Shown here: positions 24,063-32,304 of the stretch, one piece after another
How the letters are laid out: every line of letters starts with the position of its first letter
Numbering within the stretch: the first letter of the stretch is position 1
Assembly: GCA_052035235.1 (NCBI GenBank)
Contig: JBPOHT010000019.1
Span: forward strand, 62,001-126,000
Origin: Solimonas_A sp052035235
GTDB lineage: Bacteria > Pseudomonadota > Gammaproteobacteria > Nevskiales > Nevskiaceae
Length of the DNA stretch: 64,000 nucleotides
Reading direction: 5' to 3'
Translations under genes and position numbers: made by a program
Notes under the pieces: generated by a model
Told to the model about the DNA's origin: nothing
The model's input: only the letters and a program-made list of their open reading frames with translations
Database searches by the model: none

Positions 24063-24530
24063 TCAGCGGCTGCAGTCGACCGGGGTGTCCGCCGGCAGCA
24101 CGCGACCCTCGGCGTCTACCAGCAGCACCGCGCGGACGCGCTCGTCCATCGAGCAGTACGGCAGGTAGCCGATGGCGTTGCGCGTACCCGCGACGAATCG
24201 CAGGACCGCAGCCTCCGACGCCAGCACGTGGGGCGGCCTCATGCCATGGTAGTACTGCTCGTTCCAGTAGCCCTCCATCGCTTCGGGCGTGAGCCGCAGC
24301 ACGGACTCGGTGAAGCGGCGGCGCAGCGGATGGTCCGCCGGCAGGTTCACCGGCTCGATGCGGCGTCCGTCCGGCCACATCAGCTTCTTGCGCTTGTAGA
24401 TCAGGGAGACATCGTCCGCGTCGAAGGTCACCGGCCCGCGCTGCACTGGGGCGATCACGGCGATCACCGGCTCGACCGCCTGGGCAGCCGAGGCAAGGCT
24501 CAGCGCGAGCGCCAGGAGAGTCCGGCGCAT
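24063..24530 (-). CDS. Small exported PstS-like periplasmic-binding-domain protein
   Basis: A 155-residue protein with a signal peptide (LLALALSLASAAQA) and a region that reads like half of a phosphate-binding-type domain: FDADDVSLIYKRKKLMWPDGR, LRRRFTESVLRLTPEAMEGYW and RNAIGYLPYCSMDERVR. It is about half the length of a full PstS, so it holds one lobe-like segment, typical of small PBP-like proteins found beside sensor kinases or porins. Its ATG shares a base with the porin stop codon, so both are in one transcript. A sensing or ligand-capture role for the adjacent histidine kinase is inference. Confidence 0.65.
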   Translation of the reverse strand: MRRTLLALALSLASAAQAVEPVIAVIAPVQRGPVTFDADDVSLIYKRKKLMWPDGRRIEPVNLPADHPLRRRFTESVLRLTPEAMEGYWNEQYYHGMRPPHVLASEAAVLRFVAGTRNAIGYLPYCSMDERVRAVLLVDAEGRVLPADTPVDCSR

Positions 24531-25627
24531 CAGAACATCACCGCGAACGATGCGAGCAGCCCGTCGCGAGCGTCGATGTCGTTATCGGTGGCCCGGCTGT
24601 ATTCGGCCTTGAATACCAGCCCCGGATGCGGCCGGTAGTTCAGTCCGCCCAGGTAGACGTTGAGGTCGCGCGTGGCGGCCGTGTCCCGGAAGGTTTCATA
24701 GCGGGCCACCGCGAACAGGCGCTCGCCCAGCGGGGCCACCAACTGCAGGTAGCCGCCCTGCTCGTCACGTTCGGCGTTGGTCAGGCTGGTGACGCGGTAG
24801 GCGAATTCGCCTGTGAGCTCGAACCGCCGCCAGTTCCACTGGAAGTCCGCGCCGTAGAGCCGCCGGCGCTGGCCGACGCTGCTGTCCAGTTCGAAATCGA
24901 CGAAGGACAGGCCCACGTTGAGCTGCGGCAACAGATCGGTGGACAGGTGCAGGCCATAGGCCTCCTTGAAGGTGTCCAGTTCCGGATTGGGAAACAGTTC
25001 CTGTCCGGGCGACCCGTAGATGGAGTACTCCAGGCCGCGCGGCAGCCAGGGCAGCACGCCCGTCAGCATCGCGCCGGTCGCATTGACCGGGAAGGTGGCC
25101 TCGGTGACCAGTGGCCGCGAGGTGGTCCACACCAGGGGCGCCGCGTGGATCAGGTTCCAGTGACCGATAGGGGTCAGGAACTTGCCGAAGCGGAACGTGA
25201 GGGAGTCGCTATAGCTGTAGTCGAAGTAGAGACGCTCCAGGCCCAGGTAGGCTTCGTCGGTGGTGAGCTCGTCGGAGTTGGCGAGCAGGCCGTCCTCCAG
25301 CTCCACCTCGGTGAAGAAACGCCAGCGCCCGCCGCCATCCCACCAGAGGAACCCGCTCAGTGAATCCAGGCCCGCTCGCCAGTCGGGCTCTCCCGACGCA
25401 CCGCCGGTGCCGTCGTAAGCCGCCACGGCGTAGCCGCCGAGCGTGAACCCGCTGTCACCCAGGGCCCGCCCCTGGCCGAGCTGGTAGGGCGCGATGGGCG
25501 TGCTCTCCTCGACCGCCGGCTCCGGCTCCTGCTCCAGCTCCGGGGGAGACTGCGCCAGGATCGTCGGGCAGGCGAAGACCAGCGACCATGCCGCCACACG
25601 CAAAAGAGAATCAAACCTGTTCAGCAT
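24530..25627 (-). CDS. Porin-like outer-membrane beta-barrel protein
   Basis: A 365-residue exported protein: leader with AWSLVFACPTILAQ, then an acidic Pro/Glu linker and alternating aromatic strands such as FTEVELEDGLLANSDEL, LTFRFGKFLTPIGHWN, LEYSIYGSPGQELFPNP and a final KAEYSRATDND...LASFAVMF strand. The pattern RFGKFLTPIGHWN is common in phosphate-selective or carboxylate porin-like proteins. It is divergent from the histidine-kinase gene with only 45 bp between the starts and is followed by the PBP-like gene. Its solute is unknown. Confidence 0.72.
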   Translation of the reverse strand: MLNRFDSLLRVAAWSLVFACPTILAQSPPELEQEPEPAVEESTPIAPYQLGQGRALGDSGFTLGGYAVAAYDGTGGASGEPDWRAGLDSLSGFLWWDGGGRWRFFTEVELEDGLLANSDELTTDEAYLGLERLYFDYSYSDSLTFRFGKFLTPIGHWNLIHAAPLVWTTSRPLVTEATFPVNATGAMLTGVLPWLPRGLEYSIYGSPGQELFPNPELDTFKEAYGLHLSTDLLPQLNVGLSFVDFELDSSVGQRRRLYGADFQWNWRRFELTGEFAYRVTSLTNAERDEQGGYLQLVAPLGERLFAVARYETFRDTAATRDLNVYLGGLNYRPHPGLVFKAEYSRATDNDIDARDGLLASFAVMF

Positions 25628-25672
25628 CGAGGACTGCCGCGCGCGCCCGGGAAAGACTTACTCTATCGCACC

Positions 25673-27439
25673 GTGACGATCCGTCGAATCCTTTTGCTCG
25701 CCTTTTTGCTGGTCAGCCTGTTGCCGGCGGCGGTGCTGACGCGCCTGGCCTTCGACCGCAGCCGCGCGGCGATGCTGGGCGAGATCGAACAGGGCGTGAT
25801 GCGCAGCACCGCGGCGGTGTCGGCCGAGGCCGACAAGCTGCTGTACGAGCGGCTGCTCAATGCGACCACCTGGAATCACCTGGAGGTCATGCAGGACCTG
25901 CGCATCGACGACGTGGACAAGCGCCTGTCGTCCTTCCTGTCGGAGATGAAGCTGCGCTACGGCGGAACCTACCGCGCGCTGCATGCCGTGGACCGCGCCG
26001 GCCGCATCGTGGCCAGCAGCGACCCCGCGCGCATCGGCCAGGCCTATCCGACGTCCCATCCCTGGGCGCAGGCCGCGTTGCCCGGTGGCCTGGTCCGCGT
26101 GGAGCAGCCCAGCGAAGCCGCTGGAAGCCGTGTCCTGCTGCTGCGGGTGTCGATCCCCTCCCTGTTCGAAGAGGGAGACATCGGCGACCTGCTGCTGGAG
26201 TTTGACTGGACCATGCTGCAGTCGGTGATGGATCGCGCCTCCGACGCCTCGCGCCAGATCCTGCTGGTGGACGACCAGGGCCATGCGCTTGGCGCGTCCG
26301 CTGGCCTGCTGCCGCGAATAACGACGGGCGAGACGCTCCCCCGGGGCTGGTGGCCGCCTCCGCCGGGCGTGCATGCCTTCGACCGCGAGGGCCCGCCGTT
26401 CATGGAGGGCGCCGTGATCGTGGGGCACGCCGTCTCGCCTGGGCTGGCGCGCTTCCCCGGGCTGGGATGGTCCTACCTGATGCTGCAGTCGCGCCAGGCG
26501 GTGCTGGCGCCGGTGCAGCGGATGGCCTGGGCCTTTGCCGGACTCCTGGCGGTGACGGCGCTGATCACGGTGCTGGTGTCGCTGCTGGTTGCCGGCCAGA
26601 TCGCGCGCCCGGTGCTGGCACTGACTGACTTCACCCGGCGCTACGCGCAACCTGGGGCGCGCCCACAACTCCCGCAGGGCGGTCCGGCGGAGATCGGCGA
26701 GCTGGGGCGCAGTTTCGTAAGGCTGGTGGACGATCTGTCTCATTCCCAGCAGACGCTGGCGCAGGCTTCAAAGCTGGCGGCGGTCGGCGAAGTCACGGCC
26801 CTGCTCGCGCATGAGGTCAGGACGCCGCTCGGCATATTGCGCAGCTCCGCGCAGACGCTGCGCTACGAGGACGGCCTGAGCCCGGAGGCACAGGAGCTGC
26901 TGCAGATCATCGACAGCGAGACCGGACGACTGAATCGCCTGGTCAGCTCGCTGCTGGACAGCGCACGCACCCGCAGTCCGCAGTTCGCGGCCGTCGACCT
27001 GCATGCGCTGGCGCGCCATTCGACCAGCCTGCTGAATACGCAACTGCGCGATCGCCGCATTCAGCTCGCGATGGAGCTGGATGCGGCCAACAGCATGGTG
27101 GATGGCGATGGCGAGCAACTGACCCAGGTGCTGCTGAACCTCACCATGAATGCGCTGCAGATCCTGCCCGCCGAAGGCCGGATCGAGATCCGCAGCCGCA
27201 ACGAGTCGGGCCGCCTCGTCGTGGAGATATCCGACGACGGTCCCGGCGTCGCCGCCGCAGAGCGCAGCCGGATCTTCGAGCCGTTCGTCTTCAAGCGAGA
27301 AGGCGGGCTGGGCCTGGGCCTGGCCGTGGTCCGTCAGATCCTGCGTCAGCATGGCGGCGATATCTCCGTCGACGAAAGCCGGCTCGGCGGAGCCTGCTTC
27401 CGCTTCTGGCTACCTCTACAAGGAACCCGTATTCCATGA
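25673..27439 (+). CDS. Membrane sensor histidine kinase
   Basis: A 588-residue kinase. A GTG start gives a first transmembrane helix (LLLAFLLVSLLPAAVLTRLA), a periplasmic sensory region of about 240 residues, a second helix (MAWAFAGLLAVTALITVLVSL), a HAMP segment, the phosphoacceptor AHEVRTPLG with His at about 380, and an HATPase core with NLTMNALQ (N box), DDGPGV (G1) and GGLGLGLAVV (G2). No clear Shine-Dalgarno precedes the GTG. Its stop overlaps the response-regulator start by ATGA. With that NtrC-type partner it forms a two-component pair that probably switches the neighbouring sigma-54 operon. Confidence 0.92.
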   Translation: MTIRRILLLAFLLVSLLPAAVLTRLAFDRSRAAMLGEIEQGVMRSTAAVSAEADKLLYERLLNATTWNHLEVMQDLRIDDVDKRLSSFLSEMKLRYGGTYRALHAVDRAGRIVASSDPARIGQAYPTSHPWAQAALPGGLVRVEQPSEAAGSRVLLLRVSIPSLFEEGDIGDLLLEFDWTMLQSVMDRASDASRQILLVDDQGHALGASAGLLPRITTGETLPRGWWPPPPGVHAFDREGPPFMEGAVIVGHAVSPGLARFPGLGWSYLMLQSRQAVLAPVQRMAWAFAGLLAVTALITVLVSLLVAGQIARPVLALTDFTRRYAQPGARPQLPQGGPAEIGELGRSFVRLVDDLSHSQQTLAQASKLAAVGEVTALLAHEVRTPLGILRSSAQTLRYEDGLSPEAQELLQIIDSETGRLNRLVSSLLDSARTRSPQFAAVDLHALARHSTSLLNTQLRDRRIQLAMELDAANSMVDGDGEQLTQVLLNLTMNALQILPAEGRIEIRSRNESGRLVVEISDDGPGVAAAERSRIFEPFVFKREGGLGLGLAVVRQILRQHGGDISVDESRLGGACFRFWLPLQGTRIP

Positions 27440-28812
27440 GCAAGCACCGCGTCCTGGTAGTGGACGACGAAGCCAACATGCGCCGCGTGTTGGAGATCAT
27501 GCTGTCGCGGCGCGGCTACCGCACGCTCAGCGCGGAAGACGGAAGGCAGGCCCTGGCGATGGTGCAGGAGCATCCCGTTGACCTGGTGATCAGCGATCTG
27601 CGCATGCCGGGCATGAACGGCATCGAACTCCTGCGCGAGCTGCGCAAACAGGGCAACGACCTGCCCCTGATCATCATCACGGCCCAGGGCACCATCGAAA
27701 GCGCCGTGGAGGCGATGCGCCTTGGAGCCTGCGACTACCTGCTGCGCCCCTTCGACAACGAAGCCCTGGACCTGGCTATCGGCCGCGTCTTCGCGGTGCA
27801 CGAGATGCAGCAGCAGAACCAGTTCCTGCGCGGCGAGCTGGACCGGAACTGGGACGGCCTGGTTGGCGGCGGCCCGGCGATGCAGCGGGTGCGCCAGCAG
27901 ATCGCCCAGGTCGCGCCCACGCGCGCCAGCGTGCTGCTCACCGGCGAGACCGGCACCGGCAAGGAGGTGGTGGCGCGCGCGATCCATCGCGCATCGCCGC
28001 GCCGCGAGGGCTTGTTCGTACCGATCAACTGCGCGGCGATCCCCGCCGAGATACTCGAGAGCGAGCTGTTCGGCCACGAGAAGGGCGCCTTCACCGGGGC
28101 ACTCAAGGACCGCGTCGGGAAGTTCGAACTGGCCCAGGGCGGGACCGTGTTCCTCGACGAAATCACTGAAATGCCCATTGCGCTTCAGGCCAAGCTGCTG
28201 CGCGTGCTGCAGGAGGGCGTCATCGAGCGTCTGGGAGGCAACTCGCAGATCGAACTGGACCTGCGCATCATCGCGGCGACCAATCGCATGCCGCGCCAGG
28301 CCGTGCGCGACAATCTGATGCGTGAAGACCTCTACTATCGGCTCAATGTCTTCAACATCGAGCTGCCGCCGCTGCGGGATCGCCTGGAGGACCTGCCGGA
28401 GCTGGTGCGGCACTTCCTGGGCGCCTTGAATCGCGGCCCGAACTCGCACCCCGGTGTCACGACCCAGGCCCTGGAATACCTGCAGCAGTACCGATGGCCC
28501 GGCAACATCCGTGAACTGGGCAACATGGTGGAGCGCGCCAGCATCCTGAGCGGTGGCGGCGTCCTTGACCTGCAGCATTTCCCGCTGGACGAGGCGCCGC
28601 CCGAACAGCTGGCATCTCCTGCCGACAGCGCATCCCTGCCGGAAAGCCTCGACCTGGATGCGGCGGTGCAGGATCTGGAGATACGCCTCATCAACGAGGC
28701 ATTGTCGCAGTCCGGCGGCAACAAGACCCGCGCCGCGCAACTGCTGCGTATCAGCGAGCGGTCGATCTGGTACAAGCTCAAGAAGTATCGCCTGGGCTCT
28801 GCTGCAGACTGA
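27436..28812 (+). CDS. NtrC-family sigma-54-dependent response regulator
   Basis: A 458-residue protein. Receiver domain with DD at 10-11, phosphoacceptor Asp54 in VISDLRMPG and Lys near 105. The AAA+ domain shows Walker A GETGTGKE, ESELFGHEKGAFTGA (the sigma-54-contacting GAFTGA loop) and Walker B GGTVFLDEI. The C-terminal Fis-type helix-turn-helix is TRAAQLLRISERSIWYKLKKY. All key residues are intact, so it should activate sigma-54 promoters after phosphorylation by the overlapping kinase. The only consensus sigma-54 promoter I found in the window is the one at 23919-23934. Confidence 0.95.
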   Translation: MSKHRVLVVDDEANMRRVLEIMLSRRGYRTLSAEDGRQALAMVQEHPVDLVISDLRMPGMNGIELLRELRKQGNDLPLIIITAQGTIESAVEAMRLGACDYLLRPFDNEALDLAIGRVFAVHEMQQQNQFLRGELDRNWDGLVGGGPAMQRVRQQIAQVAPTRASVLLTGETGTGKEVVARAIHRASPRREGLFVPINCAAIPAEILESELFGHEKGAFTGALKDRVGKFELAQGGTVFLDEITEMPIALQAKLLRVLQEGVIERLGGNSQIELDLRIIAATNRMPRQAVRDNLMREDLYYRLNVFNIELPPLRDRLEDLPELVRHFLGALNRGPNSHPGVTTQALEYLQQYRWPGNIRELGNMVERASILSGGGVLDLQHFPLDEAPPEQLASPADSASLPESLDLDAAVQDLEIRLINEALSQSGGNKTRAAQLLRISERSIWYKLKKYRLGSAAD

Positions 28813-28982
28813 CGGCTGCCTGGGTGGCTGCCGGGCCGCCACTGATGGGCGCCTTGGCCAGGAACCGCTCGCGGGGCCGGATCGCGGCGACGAAGCCTGG
28901 CGGGTGGCTGCGGCGAGGCAGGGCTGGCGGCATGCCGACAGGGATACTCCATCTGCGGCACGGCCGATGGCATCATCGCGCC

Positions 28983-30080
28983 ATGCCACGCGCCCTCCAG
29001 CTCGACGACCTGCGCCGATACGCCATCGCACGCAGCCTGTTTGCCCCCACCACGCTGCCGCGCGCGATCGAGCGCCTGGGCTTCGTGCAGGCCGACCCGC
29101 TGCGCGCACCGGCCCGTGCCCAGGACCTGACCTTGCGCCACCGGGTGAACGGCTATACCGCGGGAGAGCTGGAGCGACGCTACCCGCGGCTGTCGATCGA
29201 GGAGGACTTCTTCGTCAACTACGGCTTCCTGCCGCGGCGTCACCTGGCGCTGATGCATCCGCGCACGCCGCGCACTGTCTGGGATGCGGCGCGCTGGAAA
29301 CAGGCGCAGGAGATCCTGGCCTTCGTACAGGAACGCGGCGCGGTACATCCGCGCGAGGTGGACGCGCAGTTCGCCCATGGAAAGACGCGCAACTGGTTTG
29401 GCGGCTCGTCCAATGCCAGCACCCAATTGCTGGATGGCCTGCATTACCGCGGCCTGCTGCGCGTGGCCCGGCGCGATGCCGGGGTGCGGGTCTACATGGT
29501 GGCCCATGGCCATGAGGCGCCGGGCGATGCCGATGTACACGCGCGCATGGACGCATTGCTGGACCTGGTGATCGCCAAGTACGCGCCGCTGCCAGCGGCC
29601 AGCCTGGCGCAGCTCACGAGCCTGCTGGCGGGCGGAGTGCCGCAATGGCGCGGCGAACGCGCGGCGGCGCTGGCGCGGGCGAAGCTGCGTGCAGCCCGGG
29701 ATCGGGTGGATGGCGTGGACTGGTACTGGCCGGCCGGCGAGAGCCCGGCGTCCAGCCGCCATGGCTCGCCAGAGCGCGTGTACCTGCTGGCGCCATTCGA
29801 CCCGGTGGCCTGGGACCGCCGACGCTTCGAGCAGTTCTGGGGATGGGCCTACCGCTTCGAGGCCTACACGCCGGCACCCAAGCGCCGCTACGGCCACTAC
29901 GCCCTGCCCCTGCTGTGGCGCGACCAGGTGATCGGCTGGGCCAATGCCGCGGTGCAGGCCGGGCGGCTGCAACTGGAGTGCGGCTACGTCAGCGGGCGGG
30001 CTCCGCGCGAGGCGGCGTTCCGACGGGCGCTGGACGAGGAGCGCAGCCGGATGGCGGGGTTTCTCGCGGTGGCCGAATGA
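28983..30080 (+). CDS. Winged-helix protein of the YcaQ (crosslink-repair glycosylase) family
   Basis: A 365-residue protein. It opens with DDLRRYAIARSLFAPTTLPRAIERLGFVQADP, the YcaQ family start, and continues with AQDLTLRHRVNGYT and a helix-rich domain ending with LLAPFDPVAWDRRRFEQFWGW. Escherichia YcaQ removes interstrand crosslinks; the role is inferred from family. It is not part of the two-component operon: a 170-bp gap follows the regulator stop. ATG at 28983 was chosen because upstream codons show only low-complexity Gly/Arg sequence. Confidence 0.85.
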   Translation: MPRALQLDDLRRYAIARSLFAPTTLPRAIERLGFVQADPLRAPARAQDLTLRHRVNGYTAGELERRYPRLSIEEDFFVNYGFLPRRHLALMHPRTPRTVWDAARWKQAQEILAFVQERGAVHPREVDAQFAHGKTRNWFGGSSNASTQLLDGLHYRGLLRVARRDAGVRVYMVAHGHEAPGDADVHARMDALLDLVIAKYAPLPAASLAQLTSLLAGGVPQWRGERAAALARAKLRAARDRVDGVDWYWPAGESPASSRHGSPERVYLLAPFDPVAWDRRRFEQFWGWAYRFEAYTPAPKRRYGHYALPLLWRDQVIGWANAAVQAGRLQLECGYVSGRAPREAAFRRALDEERSRMAGFLAVAE

Positions 30081-30114
30081 GGGGGTTGCCGCGCGGATAC
30101 TGCAGGACAGCAAC

Positions 30115-30175
30115 GTAGCCCGGACGCAGTCCGGGGGCTCCCTGCGAAGGTGAACCCGGATTTCATCCGGGCTAC
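30115..30175. repeat. Dispersed repeat, GTAGCCCGGA...TCCGGGCTAC element (copy A)
   Basis: The same 61-bp element recurs inside both copies of the long repeat at 46600-46659 and 46814-46874, all in one orientation. Its ends GTAGCCCGGA and TCCGGGCTAC are inverted repeats, so the whole unit can fold. Confidence 0.75.
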
Positions 30176-30303
30176 GGGACTTCGCCGATGTGCGGGGCCA
30201 CACCGCTACCGCGCAACGGCGTTTGCCCTGGAGCACGCGGATGAACGCGGAGTGATCCGTGGCTTAGGCTTTCTTCCGACTCACCGTGCCCGATCCGAAA
30301 ACC

Positions 30304-30331
30304 GTCATACCGGCGGAAGCCGGTATGACGA
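30304..30331. repeat. Inverted repeat CGTCATACCGGC-GGAA-GCCGGTATGACG
   Basis: Perfect 12-bp arms with a 4-nt loop, followed by a tail (GGTGTCGGCCAGCCC) like that after the similar hairpins at about 46,530 and 46,745. With the 30115 element it fills the 437-bp gap between the YcaQ-like and ABC genes; I see no gene there. Confidence 0.7.
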
Positions 30332-30517
30332 ATCAGGTGTCGGCCAGCCCTGAAAATCGGCAAAGAACCGTTTTGCCACCTCCATGCACGAGCCTCTGCA
30401 CAGGAATTGCACTTCCCTTGCTCCGGTACGGCACACCTGCCTGCGGCTTTTGAGGGAAACTGATGGAGCCGGGATTGCCGGCTGCCATCCACCGGACGAG
30501 CCAGCCCGCGGAACTCC

Positions 30518-32299
30518 ATGACCACACCCACACCCCCCGCCTCCACCCTGCCCTCGCAGCCACTGCGCTTCTCGCTGCACTTCGCGCGACAGTTCGCCGG
30601 CTGGTATGCCCTGGTGCTGTTCCTGCAGGCGGCGGCCTCGGCCAGTGCCATCGCGGTACCCTGGGCCATCGGCAGCATCCTGCGAACGGTCACGTCCGGG
30701 GCGACGCAGGGCGTCGTGCATGCGCTGCTGGTGTTCGTCGGGCTGGGCCTGGCGGAGATGATCTGTGCCCGCGGGGCGGGCTCGGCGCACATGCACATCG
30801 CGCCGCTGGTGCGCGCGAGGGTGACGGCCGAGCTGTTCGGCTACATCCAGCATCATTCGCACCGCTACTTCACCGACCGCTTTGCCGGCGCGCTCGCGCA
30901 CCGCATCTCCGAAACCTCGGTGGGCGTGATGCAGGCCAACAACGCCATCCTGTTCACCTTCCTGCCGGTGCTGGTGAAGGTAGGGACGGCGGCCGTGCTG
31001 CTGGGCATGGCCAACCCGATGCTGGCGCTGATCGTGATCGGCTGGGCCACTATCTTCGTCAGCGTGGCCTACATGTTGGCGCGCCAGTGCCTGCCGTACA
31101 TGCGCGAGCACTCGGCAGCGCGCAGCGGCACGACGGGGCAGATCATCGACGCGGTCACCAACATCACCAACATCCGCCTGTTCGCGCAGTCCGGAAACGA
31201 GCGGCAGCGACTGGACGGCGTGCTGTCCGAGGAACTGGGCAAGACGCGCATCGCGCAGCGCTACGTGGAGCGCATCAAGTGGTTCCAGCATGCGGCGAGC
31301 CTGACCCTGAAGGTCGGCGCGCTGGCTACCGCGCTGTGGCTGTGGCGCAGCGGTGCCATCGACGCCGGCGCCTTCGTCATGAGTGCCGGCATCGCGCTGC
31401 TGATCATCGCGGAGGCCGACAACCTGGGACGGCAGTTCCTGGACTTCTTCGAGTACGTGGGCAATATCGAGAACGGCGTAGGCACGCTGATCCGGCCGCA
31501 CGAGATCGTGGATGCACCCGGCGCACGGCCGATGACGATCGAGCGTGGCGAGATCGAGTTCCGCGAGGTGTCGTTCCGGTATCCGCAGGGCGCCGAGATC
31601 TTCCGCGGGCTGGACCTGCGGATCGAGCCGGGGCAGCGCGTGGGGCTGGTGGGCTACTCGGGCTCCGGCAAGTCCACCTTCGTCAACCTGATCCTGCGGC
31701 TGTTCGAGCCACAGGAGGGCAGCATCCTGATCGACGGCACCGACCTGCGCGAGGTGACGCTGGAGTCGATGCACCTGCAGATCGGCCTGATCCCGCAGGA
31801 CCCGGGGCTGTTCCACCGCACGGTGGCGGACAACATCCGCTATGGCCGCAAGGGTGCGAGCCAGGCCGACGTGGAGGCTGCGGCGCAGCGCGCCGAGGCC
31901 CACGGCTTCATCACCGCGCTGGAGGGCGGCTATTCCGCCATGGTCGGGGAACGGGGCATCAAGCTGTCCGGCGGCCAGCGCCAGCGCATCGCCATTGCCC
32001 GCGTGCTGCTGAAGGACGCGCCGATCCTGATCCTGGACGAGGCGACGTCCAGCCTGGACTCGGTGACCGAGCAGTCGATCCAGCGCGCCCTGGACAAGGC
32101 CATGCACGGCAAGACCGTGATCGTGATCGCGCACCGCCTGTCCACGGTCTCGCACCTGGACCGCATCCTGGTATTCGACGCCGGCAGGATCGTCGAAGAC
32201 GGCAGCCACGAGCAGTTGCTGGCGCTGCACGGGCATTACCACCGGCTGTGGAGCCGGCAGGCCGACGGCTTCTTGCCGGAGGACGAGGACGCGGCGTAG
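30518..32299 (+). CDS. ABC-type exporter half-transporter (fused membrane and ATPase domains)
   Basis: A 593-residue protein. Residues 1-340 carry six membrane helices (for example ALVLFLQAAASASAIAVPWAIG, FTFLPVLVKVGTAAVLLGM); the nucleotide-binding domain follows with Walker A GYSGSGKST (about 377-385), Q-loop, signature LSGGQRQRIA (about 483), Walker B ILILDEATS and the H-loop IAHRLST. All catalytic residues are intact, so it should work as a homodimeric or heterodimeric exporter. It stands alone, convergent with the CocE-like gene (6 bp between stop codons). Substrate unknown. Confidence 0.93.
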   Translation: MTTPTPPASTLPSQPLRFSLHFARQFAGWYALVLFLQAAASASAIAVPWAIGSILRTVTSGATQGVVHALLVFVGLGLAEMICARGAGSAHMHIAPLVRARVTAELFGYIQHHSHRYFTDRFAGALAHRISETSVGVMQANNAILFTFLPVLVKVGTAAVLLGMANPMLALIVIGWATIFVSVAYMLARQCLPYMREHSAARSGTTGQIIDAVTNITNIRLFAQSGNERQRLDGVLSEELGKTRIAQRYVERIKWFQHAASLTLKVGALATALWLWRSGAIDAGAFVMSAGIALLIIAEADNLGRQFLDFFEYVGNIENGVGTLIRPHEIVDAPGARPMTIERGEIEFREVSFRYPQGAEIFRGLDLRIEPGQRVGLVGYSGSGKSTFVNLILRLFEPQEGSILIDGTDLREVTLESMHLQIGLIPQDPGLFHRTVADNIRYGRKGASQADVEAAAQRAEAHGFITALEGGYSAMVGERGIKLSGGQRQRIAIARVLLKDAPILILDEATSSLDSVTEQSIQRALDKAMHGKTVIVIAHRLSTVSHLDRILVFDAGRIVEDGSHEQLLALHGHYHRLWSRQADGFLPEDEDAA

Positions 32300-32304
32300 T
32301 TCGC

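Noticed and set aside
22869..24638. A 589-codon plus-strand frame across the ligase and hemolysin-like genes
   Set aside because: Shadow; the sense genes overlap by GTGA and share one reading direction.
27346..29109. A 587-codon minus-strand frame across the kinase/regulator genes
   Set aside because: Shadow of the response regulator; the sense strand has intact GAFTGA and Fis-type motifs.
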